Positions 26,259-34,863 of a DNA stretch of 64,000 nucleotides are shown here, piece by piece; positions within the stretch are counted from its first letter, which is position 1; the number at the start of each line of letters is the position of its first letter. The position numbers and the translations under genes were made by a program. The notes under the pieces are model-generated. The model was not told the DNA's origin, ran no database searches, and was given only the letters and a program-made list of their open reading frames with translations. The stretch spans positions 1 through 64,000 of the forward strand of contig CANQXR010000009.1 in NCBI GenBank assembly GCA_947627855.1. Reading direction: 5' to 3'. Source of the stretch: an uncultured Clostridia bacterium. Lineage in GTDB: Bacteria > Bacillota > Clostridia > Lachnospirales > CAG-274.

Positions 26259-27523
26259 AAATATTGGTTATAGGAAGCGGCGGACGGGAGCACGCTATAA
26301 TACACAAGCTTCTTGAATCCGACAGAATCAGTAAAATATATTGTGCACCCGGAAACGGAGGAATCGCAGCCGAAGCGGAATGCGTACCCATAGGCGCAAC
26401 GGACATTCCTGCTCTTGTAAGCTTTGCAAAGGACAATAATATTGATTTTACCGTTGTGGGAATGGACGATCCCCTTGTTATGGGAGTTGTGGACGCATTT
26501 GAAGCCGAGGGGTTAAGAATTTTCGGCCCCAGAAAGAATGCCGCAATAATAGAAGGCTCAAAGGCATTTTCAAAGGAGCTTATGAAAAAATACGGCATAC
26601 CCACTGCAAGGTATGAAATATTTGAAGATTATGAAAAGGCTGCGGCATATGTGAAAACCCTTACACCGCCCATAGTTTTAAAGGCTGACGGACTTGCTCT
26701 CGGCAAGGGAGTGCTGATTTGCAAAACCTACGGCGAAGCAGAGGACGGGTTAAGGGAAATAATGGTAGACAAAAAATTCGGCGCAAGCGGAAACAAGGTC
26801 GTTATCGAGGAATTTCTCACAGGTCCGGAGGTTTCCGTGCTTTCATTCTGCGACGGCAAAACCGTTGTGCCTATGGTTTCCGCACAGGATCACAAGCGTG
26901 CCTATGACAATGACGAGGGACTTAACACAGGCGGAATGGGCACCTTCTCTCCCAGCAGAGTTTATGACGAAAAAACAGCCCGTGAGGCTATGGAAAAGAT
27001 TTTCATACCTACGGTTGATGCTCTCAACAAGGAGGGCAGAACCTTCAAGGGCATAATATATTTCGGACTTATGCTCACCAAGGACGGTCCGAAGGTTATC
27101 GAGTATAACTGCCGCTTCGGCGACCCCGAAACACAGGTTATACTGCCAAGACTTAAATCTGATCTTCTCGGAATATTTGAAGCCTGCGTTGATGGTAATC
27201 TTGACAAAACTGACATAAAATGGGACAACGGCGGAGCCTGCTGTGTTGTAATGGCGTCCGGCGGATATCCCGTAAGCTATGGCAAGGGCTATGAAATAAG
27301 CGGCATAGAGGAAGCCGAAAAGGATTCTGACGTTAAGGTATATCATGCGGGAACAGCTCTCAGAAACGGCAAATATGTAACAAACGGCGGCAGAGTAATA
27401 GGCGTTACGGCTGTGGGCAAAAATCTTGACGAAGCAATAAAAACAGCCTACAAAGCAGTCGATAAAATAGATTTTAAAGACAAGCACTTCCGTCATGACA
27501 TAGGCATTAAAAACTATGATTGA
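26255..27523 (+). CDS. purD: Phosphoribosylamine--glycine ligase
   Basis: 422 residues. PurD joins phosphoribosylamine and glycine to form GAR. N-domain VIGSGGREHAI, ATP-grasp core with VLKADGLALGKGV near residue 140, and IEYNCRFGDPETQ near 285. It is the last gene of the array that starts with rel; the stop is followed 7 bp later by two-hairpin element copy 3. Confidence 0.97.
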   Translation: MKILVIGSGGREHAIIHKLLESDRISKIYCAPGNGGIAAEAECVPIGATDIPALVSFAKDNNIDFTVVGMDDPLVMGVVDAFEAEGLRIFGPRKNAAIIEGSKAFSKELMKKYGIPTARYEIFEDYEKAAAYVKTLTPPIVLKADGLALGKGVLICKTYGEAEDGLREIMVDKKFGASGNKVVIEEFLTGPEVSVLSFCDGKTVVPMVSAQDHKRAYDNDEGLNTGGMGTFSPSRVYDEKTAREAMEKIFIPTVDALNKEGRTFKGIIYFGLMLTKDGPKVIEYNCRFGDPETQVILPRLKSDLLGIFEACVDGNLDKTDIKWDNGGACCVVMASGGYPVSYGKGYEISGIEEAEKDSDVKVYHAGTALRNGKYVTNGGRVIGVTAVGKNLDEAIKTAYKAVDKIDFKDKHFRHDIGIKNYD

Positions 27524-27530
27524 TATTAGT

Positions 27531-27680
27531 TGCCCTACCCTCGGAAACACGTCCGCAGGACGTGTTTTCCGAGGGCAGGCCCGCAAGGGGGCGAGGGGGA
27601 GAGCCTGAGCAAGGGGCGGACGGCAAGCCGTCCGCCCCTTGCTCAGGCTCTCCCCCTCGCCCCCTTGCTGCACCCGCAGT
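27531..27680 (-). repeat. Two-hairpin intergenic element, copy 3
   Basis: The large hairpin at 27587-27664 has two perfect 38-bp arms around AA. The small hairpin at 27538-27575 has 17/18-bp arms with loop GCA and one bulged base. The base motif GGCGAGGGGGA recurs. The right flank at 27676-27704 is shared with copy 6. Confidence 0.9.
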
Positions 27681-27704
27681 ATTGTCAGCGAAAATACAAT
27701 TATA
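27676..27704 (+). repeat. Conserved flank of element copy 3
   Basis: GCAGTATTGTCAGCGAAAAT and the following AT-rich bases match 54728-54756 next to copy 6 with few changes, 13 bases (GTCAGCGAAAATA) being identical. Confidence 0.7.
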
Positions 27705-27723
27705 TACAAAAGGAGCAGTTGTT

Positions 27724-28125
27724 ATGAAGAAAATCATATTATCGGCAGCCTTGATTTTAATGCTTTCCGGCTGCGGAAGTACAAATAGAATACCCGACAG
27801 CATAAACACCTTCATAGGTGACGATTATACTGAAATAGAGGTTTTGAGTTCAGACTCTTCCTCTATATCAACAGGGGTAAGCTCCATTAAGGGAAACGAT
27901 GCTGCAAAGCTTAAAGCATGGTTTGGCAGCGGAGAATATGAGTCTTGCTCCGAAAATCAATATGACAGCATACAGAATGAAAGCTATGAATGCTATTCCT
28001 TCAAAGGCTCCGGCGGCAAAGAGGACATGGGGATCACTCTTTATATCATGGACAATAATGCAAAATATGTCTGCATCAACAAGGAATGGTATAAAATGAA
28101 AAACAACTCCGATTTTCCTCTGTAA
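27724..28125 (+). CDS. Putative lipoprotein of unknown function
   Basis: 133 residues, with a type II signal peptide and lipobox LSGC at residues ~16-19. The mature part is acidic and Ser-rich, with a compact C-terminal domain (LYIMDNNAKYVCINKEWYKM) and no known motif. ATG chosen because AAAAGGAG lies 7 bp upstream; a longer frame through element copy 3 is an artefact. It is the only gene between two-hairpin copy 3 and a convergent CotS-like gene. Confidence 0.7.
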   Translation: MKKIILSAALILMLSGCGSTNRIPDSINTFIGDDYTEIEVLSSDSSSISTGVSSIKGNDAAKLKAWFGSGEYESCSENQYDSIQNESYECYSFKGSGGKEDMGITLYIMDNNAKYVCINKEWYKMKNNSDFPL

Positions 28126-28146
28126 AATATTTTGCCGACAGTCCTA

Positions 28147-29142
28147 TCAGAAGCACTGCATTTTCCATAGCTGCGAAATATATGCTTTATGCTTTTCTTT
28201 CTCGTCTATTATCTTTTTTACGGAATCCCTGACATATACAGGCGTGAACACATGAGCCTTTTTATAATAATCGCCGTAGGTCGTTATATATCTGTCAGGA
28301 AAAATAAGCATAAAGCAAAGAAGCTTAAGCTGCCTTTCGCTTATGGGACAGACGGAAGTATATATCTTTATAATTTCACATATATCAAGCTGAGGAATGG
28401 CGCATTTTTTTAGATATCTGCTTATAAGCTGACGCAGATCCTCAAGCTGTGCCGAAACGCTCAGGCTTAAAAGATCCGTCATAAAAACACCGGCAGGATT
28501 TATGTACATAGTTTCTTCATCAACATTATTCACTGCGATCCTGCCCTCCCGTCTTGCCCTTGACTCTTCGTTTTTATAACCAAATTTGTCAAGCCCTTCG
28601 AGAGCCTCCTCCCCCAACTTAAGAAAATACTCATAATTCTTTATGAATATATAGTCGGTGTCGTCTAAACGGCGTTTTCGGCTAACAAGCCTTTTGAGCC
28701 GTCTGAACCGTTTCATAAGCTCGGAGTAGGTTTGTGTTATGTCCTTTCCGTAATATAAACCGAATTCCTCACAGCCGCCGAATACAGCGGTCTTATGTAT
28801 GCCTGCAAATGTTTTTATGATTTCTCTCATATCGTTCATATCGGTATAATCGGGGTTCACGCAGTCACGCACAGCAGGCAGCATTACATAATTTTCTCCT
28901 TCAAGCTCAAAATAAGGCTTGCCGTTTATGCTGCGCTCAAACATTTCTATACGCCTGAAGCCCTTTCTTCTTATCCTTTCCTTTATGCAGTCGCAGAATT
29001 CTATTCTTTCCTTATCGGCTGACACCCGTCTAATAATAAAGCTGCCCCTGTCAGACTTTACAATATACATATATTTTATTTTTTTTATGTATTTTGGCTT
29101 TATATTAAAGCCTTCCGGTATTCTTTCATCCAAAATATCCAT
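28147..29142 (-). CDS. CotS/YutH-family spore coat kinase-like protein
   Basis: 331 residues. The family has an aminoglycoside-phosphotransferase-like fold and is found in the spore coat (CotS, CotI, YutH, YsxE). The N-terminal lobe (KYIKKIKYMYIVKSDRGSFIIRRV) resembles the nucleotide-binding beta lobe. The usual HGD catalytic loop is replaced by a NVDEETMYINPAG stretch, so a true kinase activity is uncertain. No sporulation gene is adjacent. Supports that this organism sporulates. Confidence 0.7.
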   Translation of the reverse strand: MDILDERIPEGFNIKPKYIKKIKYMYIVKSDRGSFIIRRVSADKERIEFCDCIKERIRRKGFRRIEMFERSINGKPYFELEGENYVMLPAVRDCVNPDYTDMNDMREIIKTFAGIHKTAVFGGCEEFGLYYGKDITQTYSELMKRFRRLKRLVSRKRRLDDTDYIFIKNYEYFLKLGEEALEGLDKFGYKNEESRARREGRIAVNNVDEETMYINPAGVFMTDLLSLSVSAQLEDLRQLISRYLKKCAIPQLDICEIIKIYTSVCPISERQLKLLCFMLIFPDRYITTYGDYYKKAHVFTPVYVRDSVKKIIDEKEKHKAYISQLWKMQCF

Positions 29143-29236
29143 TTTCTTCCTCCTTGATAGTCTTAAACAGGCACACCTTTATCGGGTCTGTTTATAAAAT
29201 ATATTCAAAAAAAATATCATATATTACAACTTGCCA

Positions 29237-29265
29237 TTGAAAAAGATTTTTAAAGATGTTATACT
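29237..29265 (+). promoter_or_regulatory. Promoter of asnB
   Basis: TTGAAA, a 17-bp spacer and TATACT, ~90 bp before the start codon. A TTGCCA at 29231 is a weaker -35. The leader in between has a GCGGCGATCG-rich stretch but no clear T-box. Confidence 0.6.
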
Positions 29266-29352
29266 TATTCTATACAATTATCTGAAAAGGGAAAAAACAG
29301 ATCCGGCGGCGATCGTCAGCCGCTGAGAAATTAATTACGGAGGCAGTTTTTT

Positions 29353-31179
29353 ATGTGCGGATTTTGCGGCTTTACCGGTAAAATTGACCAAAGAGGTAAA
29401 GTAATAAATAAAATGATGGATAAAATAGTCCACAGAGGACCTGATTCGAGCGGATCTTATGTTAGCAAAGACGTTTGCCTTGGCTTCAGAAGATTAAGTA
29501 TAATCGATCTTTCGGAGGGCGATCAGCCTATATATAACGAAACGGGAGATATTGCGATAGTATTCAACGGCGAAATATACAATTATAAAGAAATAAGAAA
29601 AACTCTTGAGGACAAACACAGCTTCAAAACAAATTCGGACACCGAGGTTCTGGTTCACCTGTATGAAGAAAAAGGCGAGGATATGCTTAACGACTTAAGG
29701 GGTATGTTTGCCTTTGTGATTTATGACGGCAGAGACAGAAGTCTTTTCGGCGCAAGGGATTTTTTCGGCATAAAGCCTTTCTATTACGGTATGTTTGACG
29801 GACATCTTCTTTTCGGCTCAGAAATAAAAAGCTTTTTGCCTCACCCCTGCTTCAAAAAAGAGGTAAACAAGGTTGCCCTTGAGAATTATCTGACATTTCA
29901 GTATTCAGTGCTTGACGAAACCTTTTTCAAGGGCGTTTATAAGCTCAGACCGGGTCATTATCTGAAATATAAAGACAATAAGCTTGAAATAAAAAGATAT
30001 TTCGACCCTATGTTTGAGCCGAAGGAAGCTTTGCTTCAGGACTCCATAAAAAAAGTGGAAGATGTAATGCAAAACTCAATCAAGGCGCACAAAATAAGCG
30101 ATGTTGAGGTAGGCTCGTTTCTTTCAAGCGGCGTCGATTCATCATATGTTGCCGCAACCTTTAACGGCGACAAAACATTCACCGTGGGCTTTGACTACGA
30201 CAACTACAATGAAATAGGCTATGCAACAGCCCTTTCGGAAAAGGTCGGCATTGCAAATTACAACAAAACCATCACCACAGAGGAATATTGGAATGCAATA
30301 AGCAAAGTCCAATATCACATGGACGAGCCTTTGGCCGATCCCTCCGCAATAGCTCTTTATTTTGTGGCAAACCTCGCCTCGCAGTATGTAAAGGTTGCGC
30401 TGTCGGGAGAAGGCGCAGATGAGTTTTTCGGCGGATATAATATATATAAGGAGCCCATGGATACTGCGGTAATGCGTATAATTCCGAAACCAATAAGAAA
30501 AATGCTCGCAAAAGCCGTAAGCCTTATACCGTTTCATTTCAAGGGCAAAAGCTTTATAATAAGAGCATCTCAGTCTGTGGAAGAAAAATTCATAGGCAAT
30601 GCAAAAATGTTTGAAAAGGACGAAAGAGAAGCCATATTGAAGGATCCTTCGGGCAGGTTCGACTACACGGAAATTACAAAGCCCTATTACGATAAGGTCA
30701 AAGGACTTGACAGCGTAACAAAAATGCAGTTTATAGATCTTAATCTGTGGCTGGTAGGCGATATTCTTCTGAAAGCGGACAAAATGAGTATGGCAAATTC
30801 CCTTGAGGTAAGAGTGCCATTCCTTGATAAAGAGGTGTTCAAAGTTGCCTCCAAAATACAGTCAGATTACAGAGTAAACCGTCAGGCAACAAAATACGTT
30901 TTCCGTATGGCAGCAAAGGATCATGTACCGGACGAGGTTGCAGTCAAGAAAAAGCTCGGTTTTCCCGTTCCTATACGCATATGGCTGAAGGATGACAAAT
31001 ATTATAATATAGTAAAAGAGGCTTTTACAAGTAAGGCGGCAGAGGAATTTTTCCATACAGACAAGCTCATGCACTACCTTGACAACCATAAAAAGGGCAA
31101 AGAGGACAACTCCAGAAAAATATGGACAATTTATATGTTCCTGCTGTGGCATAGGGAATTTTTTGAAAAAGAAGCATAA
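29353..31179 (+). CDS. asnB: Asparagine synthase (glutamine-hydrolysing)
   Basis: 608 residues. The N-terminal nucleophile Cys2 (MCGFCGF) starts a class II glutaminase domain with RGPDSSG, FNGEIYNY and TDTEV-like TNSDTEVLVHLYEEKG. The C-terminal synthetase holds the ATP-binding SGVDSSYVAA near residue 260, GEGADEFFGGY near 350 and DKMSMANSLEVRVPFLD near 480. It makes asparagine from aspartate and glutamine. It is monocistronic with GGAGG before the ATG; element copy 4 follows its stop by about 30 bp. Confidence 0.95.
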   Translation: MCGFCGFTGKIDQRGKVINKMMDKIVHRGPDSSGSYVSKDVCLGFRRLSIIDLSEGDQPIYNETGDIAIVFNGEIYNYKEIRKTLEDKHSFKTNSDTEVLVHLYEEKGEDMLNDLRGMFAFVIYDGRDRSLFGARDFFGIKPFYYGMFDGHLLFGSEIKSFLPHPCFKKEVNKVALENYLTFQYSVLDETFFKGVYKLRPGHYLKYKDNKLEIKRYFDPMFEPKEALLQDSIKKVEDVMQNSIKAHKISDVEVGSFLSSGVDSSYVAATFNGDKTFTVGFDYDNYNEIGYATALSEKVGIANYNKTITTEEYWNAISKVQYHMDEPLADPSAIALYFVANLASQYVKVALSGEGADEFFGGYNIYKEPMDTAVMRIIPKPIRKMLAKAVSLIPFHFKGKSFIIRASQSVEEKFIGNAKMFEKDEREAILKDPSGRFDYTEITKPYYDKVKGLDSVTKMQFIDLNLWLVGDILLKADKMSMANSLEVRVPFLDKEVFKVASKIQSDYRVNRQATKYVFRMAAKDHVPDEVAVKKKLGFPVPIRIWLKDDKYYNIVKEAFTSKAAEEFFHTDKLMHYLDNHKKGKEDNSRKIWTIYMFLLWHREFFEKEA

Positions 31180-31208
31180 ATTTCTATATGGTAAACCGAC
31201 AAGCCTGC

Positions 31209-31360
31209 GGGGCGGCGTGGGGGCGAGGGAGCGGAGAGAGAAGAAGCCCGTACTCCCTTGCGGGAGTACGGGCTTCTTCTCTCTCCGCTCCCTCGCCCCC
31301 ACGCCGCCCCTTGCCCGACGAACCGCCTGCGGCGGTTCGTCGGGCAAGGGGCGGAACCCC
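31209..31360 (+). repeat. Two-hairpin intergenic element, copy 4
   Basis: The large hairpin has two perfect 49-bp arms (31209-31257, 31262-31310) around TTGC. The small hairpin has perfect 17-bp arms (31311-31327, 31331-31347) around TGC. The 3' base CCGCCCC of the large arm can instead pair with GGGGCGG at 31348-31354, so the two folds compete. It ends GGGGCGGAACCCC, like copy 1. Confidence 0.92.
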
Positions 31361-31392
31361 CATAAAATAATTACAATAAGGAGGAATCTACA

Positions 31393-31797
31393 ATGTCAGA
31401 TTGTTTTTTCTGCAAAATCGCAAAGGGTGATATCCCGACAAACACAGTATATGAGGACGACAATTTCAGAGTTATACTTGACATAGCTCCGGCAAATCCG
31501 GGACACTGTCTTATAATACCCAAAAAGCATTCGCCCAATATTTATGAAACAGACGATGATGTACTTGCAAAGGCAATGGTTCTTGCGAAAAAAATGGCTG
31601 TAAAGGTTAAAAAGGCAACAGGCTGCGATGGGGTGAATATAATGCAGAACAATGAGGAAGCGGCAGGTCAGACTGTTTTCCACTTCCATATGCACATAAT
31701 CCCAAGATATAAGGACGACAATGTGCTGAGCTATAATACAAAAAAGCAGACAGATGAGGAATTTGCCCAAATGAGGCAAAAATTAGCCGATTTATGA
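31393..31797 (+). CDS. Histidine triad (HIT) family nucleotide hydrolase
   Basis: 134 residues. The triad HFHMHIIPR near residue 97 and the N-terminal CFFCKIAKGDIPT identify the Hint branch, which hydrolyses adenosine phosphoramidates and related nucleotides. AAGGAGG lies 8 bp before the ATG. Its stop overlaps the start of the next gene by 4 bp. Function in the cell is not defined beyond the family. Confidence 0.93.
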   Translation: MSDCFFCKIAKGDIPTNTVYEDDNFRVILDIAPANPGHCLIIPKKHSPNIYETDDDVLAKAMVLAKKMAVKVKKATGCDGVNIMQNNEEAAGQTVFHFHMHIIPRYKDDNVLSYNTKKQTDEEFAQMRQKLADL

Positions 31798-33011
31798 AGC
31801 TTGGCAGAATTATAATTATTATTTCCGTCACATTGGTCATGACGTATTTTTTTACATCGGCAATCGACATACCAAATAATCATAGTGACAGCATAACCGC
31901 CGATACATCTGAAGAAAACATAACCGATTTGCAGGAGGAAGAAACCGCTGCACCAATCAGGAGCGAAGAAACAAAAAACATTCCCCGTCCGGCAATAGAA
32001 AGCTTTTACGACCTCACAGCCGAAAACCTTGATTTGAACAATATGAATTTTGAAGGTGTGCTGAGAGTTGAAAGCAAAGAAGAATGGTATAATTACGTCA
32101 ATGACTGCATATCCCGTGGTTTTCACTATGTTTTGTTCAGTACGCCCTCGGAGGTTGAATATGATGTCAAGCCCATAATGGATCGTAATTCTGTTACGGG
32201 AGTTGTCATAACAACAATGCGTAGGGGCGACACCACTGTTACGGCATATAAATTTACTTATTCGCTTTCCACTGAAATTCTCAGAAAGCTTGATAAAGCC
32301 GGAGCAGATGCCCTTGATGAAAAACAAAGTGCGGTCTATGCCAAAGCGCAGGAATTTGTAAATTCTGTTTCATATATGTCAGACTACGAAAAAACTCTGG
32401 CAATACACAATTATGTGTGTGAAAACCTGACCTATCTGAGAAGCTCGGATTCGGAGGATACAACAAGCTGTTATGCCGGACTCATTCTCGGCAGCGGCAA
32501 TTGTCAGGCTTATACCGACTCCTTCGACCTGCTGTGCGGTCTTGCGGGCATAAAAAGCGGCAGAATGACAGGCACAGCCTCGGACGAGGAACATAGCTGG
32601 AATTATGTGGTTCTTGACGGAAAGCTTTACTTTACCGACTGCACCTTCGATGACGGTATTTCAGATGAAGAAAGAGGATATGGTCTGTTTTATTTCAATC
32701 TGCCCTATTCCGTCATATCACAGACACATACCGAGAAATTTATTCCCGATGGCTATGCCCTTGCCGGCTCTCTTGACAATAACAACTTCTATGTTCGGAA
32801 TAACTCCTATGCCGGAAGCCCCTATGAGCTTGAACAGATTTACAACGCACTGGCAGACAATAACAGCAGCGGCGAAATACTGTTCAACACCGCAAACGGT
32901 GCCGCAGAGCTTACCGACGTATTTGTAAAATATCCAAAAGGTTATTCTAAAATAAATACATCAAAATTCAGCTTTGTAAATTATGAAGTAATTAAATTTA
33001 AGCTTTCTTAG
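31794..33011 (+). CDS. Exported transglutaminase-like cysteine protease/peptidase
   Basis: 405 residues. A signal peptide or N-anchor spans residues ~5-25 (IIIIISVTLVMTYFF). A Ser/Thr/Glu-rich linker follows. The transglutaminase-like core has catalytic cysteine in GSGNCQAYTDSF near residue 235, histidine in EEHSWNYVVLDG near 265 and aspartate in YFTDCTFDDG, the usual Cys-His-Asp triad. It would act on the outer face of the membrane. Start overlaps the HIT gene. Substrate unknown. Confidence 0.75.
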   Translation: MKLGRIIIIISVTLVMTYFFTSAIDIPNNHSDSITADTSEENITDLQEEETAAPIRSEETKNIPRPAIESFYDLTAENLDLNNMNFEGVLRVESKEEWYNYVNDCISRGFHYVLFSTPSEVEYDVKPIMDRNSVTGVVITTMRRGDTTVTAYKFTYSLSTEILRKLDKAGADALDEKQSAVYAKAQEFVNSVSYMSDYEKTLAIHNYVCENLTYLRSSDSEDTTSCYAGLILGSGNCQAYTDSFDLLCGLAGIKSGRMTGTASDEEHSWNYVVLDGKLYFTDCTFDDGISDEERGYGLFYFNLPYSVISQTHTEKFIPDGYALAGSLDNNNFYVRNNSYAGSPYELEQIYNALADNNSSGEILFNTANGAAELTDVFVKYPKGYSKINTSKFSFVNYEVIKFKLS

Positions 33012-33016
33012 TAAAG

Positions 33017-33142
33017 GTTGCGGGCAGGCAGCCGAGGGGAGCGGCTCTGCCGCTCCCCTCGGCTGCCTGCCCCCACGGGTCGGCGTGAAAAAACGGAAAT
33101 TTGGCAAAGCCAAATTTCCGTTTTTTCACGCCGAGCAGCCCC
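33017..33142 (+). repeat. Two-hairpin intergenic element, copy 5
   Basis: First hairpin has perfect 24-bp arms (33022-33045, 33049-33072). The linker CCACGGGTCGG follows. The second hairpin has perfect 25-bp arms (33081-33105, 33109-33133) around AAA. It ends in GAGCAGCCCC. It lies between convergent genes. Confidence 0.92.
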
Positions 33143-33145
33143 TTT

Positions 33146-33667
33146 TTAATATTTGGAATTTATATAATAATCTATCAGCGATTTTTTAGAGCCTTCATTA
33201 AAAACTCCCGCTTCCCGCAGACTGTTGAGTATGGCTTCATTCTGAGAATGAAGAATCATATTTTCATAATCCCTGAGTATGATTTCAAAAAGCCTGCCTC
33301 TTAAATACTTCGACCTGACCTTTATAAAATAAGCCTCCACATTTTTATAGTCGATAAGCTTAAGTATTTTCATTGTAGCATTGTCCTTGCTTGCATAAAA
33401 ATAATTTATTCTGTCATCATAGAGTATTTTATTGTCACTGTTTCTTGAATATTTTGCATCCATCTTACAGGCCTTTGCCATAGCGTTGTAATATTGATAG
33501 TTGAAAAGTCCCTTTTCAACACTGTCAACATATTTATACGGCTTATCTCTGAGAGAAAGTACGGCTTCAAGGTTAGAGTCGAGATATTCCTCTTTTGTCA
33601 TATCCCCCTTGACGTACTGATTTATTAGGCTCTGCCTGTAAACAAAATATTTCTGTAAAGCGTTCAT
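33146..33667 (-). CDS. Conserved protein of unknown function (DUF6648-like)
   Basis: 173 residues, start ATG 33667 with AGGGTG 6 bp upstream; a GTG at 33676 is an alternative. It is soluble and helical: no signal, no membrane segment. Signature-like stretches are LINQYVKGDMTKEEYLDSN and FNYQYYNAMAKACKM. I recall short clostridial proteins of this type under DUF6648, but cannot verify that. Its stop faces element copy 5, 4 bp away. Confidence 0.65.
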   Translation of the reverse strand: MNALQKYFVYRQSLINQYVKGDMTKEEYLDSNLEAVLSLRDKPYKYVDSVEKGLFNYQYYNAMAKACKMDAKYSRNSDNKILYDDRINYFYASKDNATMKILKLIDYKNVEAYFIKVRSKYLRGRLFEIILRDYENMILHSQNEAILNSLREAGVFNEGSKKSLIDYYINSKY

Positions 33668-33694
33668 AGCTTTCACCCTGTTTCTATAATTAAT

Positions 33695-34240
33695 TTACAG
33701 GAGCATACCCTCTTTAACCTGTTTTACAGCCTCCTTGCCCGAAACAGCCTCAAGAATGGCAAATGCAAAATCCAGAGCCATACCGGGTCCTTTGCCTGTT
33801 ATTATGTTTTTGTCCTTTACAACTCTTTCTCCGACAACCTCGCAGCCTTTCATTTCATTTTCAAAACCGGGATAAACAGTCGCTTTTCTGCCTTCGAAAA
33901 TACCGTTTGCTCCCAGTGCCGACGGCGCCGCACAAATAGCGCATACATATCCGCCCTTTTCATTCTGCTTTCTGAGAGCCTCTATCAGCTTTCCGCAAGC
34001 CTTTATATTGTTCGTTCCTCCAAGTCCGCCGGGAAGTATCATCATATCCGAATCATCAAGCTCAGCCTGTCCGAGCATAATATCGGCCTCCACAGGAACG
34101 CCGTGGCTGCTTAATACAGTCCTCCCGTCCATAATGGAAACCGTTTTGATGTCGGCTCCTGCCCTTCTCAGCACGTCCACAGCTGTAAGAGCCTCTATTG
34201 TTTCAAATCCATCTCCTAAGAAAACATATATATTTTTCAT
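33695..34240 (-). CDS. DJ-1/PfpI family protein
   Basis: 181 residues. The reactive cysteine lies in YVCAICAAPSALG near residue 105 with the partner glutamate in FETIEALTAVDVL near residue 14. The family (YajL, DJ-1, ThiJ) has chaperone, glyoxalase or deglycase activities; which one applies here is unknown. ATG 34240 is chosen because AAAGGAGAG lies 8 bp upstream; the longer frame from 34333 runs through the nrdG terminator. Confidence 0.9.
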   Translation of the reverse strand: MKNIYVFLGDGFETIEALTAVDVLRRAGADIKTVSIMDGRTVLSSHGVPVEADIMLGQAELDDSDMMILPGGLGGTNNIKACGKLIEALRKQNEKGGYVCAICAAPSALGANGIFEGRKATVYPGFENEMKGCEVVGERVVKDKNIITGKGPGMALDFAFAILEAVSGKEAVKQVKEGMLL

Positions 34241-34299
34241 AAAAATCTCTCCTTTCCTAAAACTGATTATACCACAGAAAACCCCTCTCCCGCAACATA

Positions 34300-34335
34300 A
34301 AATGCCCTGTATTTCAATATTGATACAGGGCATTT
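34300..34335 (-). terminator. Terminator of the nrdD-nrdG operon
   Basis: The minus strand has AAATGCCCTGTAT pairing with ATACAGGGCATTT around a ~10-nt loop, followed by T-rich bases, just after the nrdG stop. Confidence 0.85.
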
Positions 34336-34338
34336 ATG

Positions 34339-34860
34339 CTATTCCATATAAAGAATGATTTTTTTTCTTTTAAGTGTAGCCTTAAGGTCTATAATTCTTT
34401 GGTTTTCGGAACCTCTGAATCTGAGTGACAGATTTTTAAGCTCCTGCACAAATCTGCCGTCTACGAGCACATCTATCATGGAAAGCATTTCAGCCGTTAC
34501 CTCGCAAAACTTCCGTCCTCCGGGGCTTAACTCGTTTTCAAGCGTAAATCCCGTATACGCCCATACGGTCTTATGTGGAAATCTCTTTCTCATTTTTCTG
34601 AGAAGTCCCACAAGCACTCTTTGGTTTTCCGGCTCAAAAGGCTCTCCTCCCAAAAGAGTAAGCCCGCTTATAAAGGAACGTGAAACCGCCTCCAGAACCT
34701 TCTCCTCTATTTCCGGCGTATACAGATTTCCATAATCAAAAGCCCACGTTTCGGGCTGAAAACATCCCTTACATCTGTTTGTACAGCCGGACACGAAAAT
34801 AGTTACTCTTACGCCTATGCCGTTTGCCACATCACAGGTATCCGCCGCACCGTAATACAT
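34339..34860 (-). CDS. nrdG: Anaerobic ribonucleotide reductase activating protein
   Basis: 173 residues. NrdG is a radical SAM activase that makes the glycyl radical on NrdD. The cluster motif SGCTNRCKGCFQPETW (C-x3-C-x2-C) is near residue 30, with LLGGEPFEP following. It starts 3 bp after nrdD. The pair works only without oxygen. Confidence 0.95.
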   Translation of the reverse strand: MYYGAADTCDVANGIGVRVTIFVSGCTNRCKGCFQPETWAFDYGNLYTPEIEEKVLEAVSRSFISGLTLLGGEPFEPENQRVLVGLLRKMRKRFPHKTVWAYTGFTLENELSPGGRKFCEVTAEMLSMIDVLVDGRFVQELKNLSLRFRGSENQRIIDLKATLKRKKIILYME

Positions 34861-34863
34861 ATT

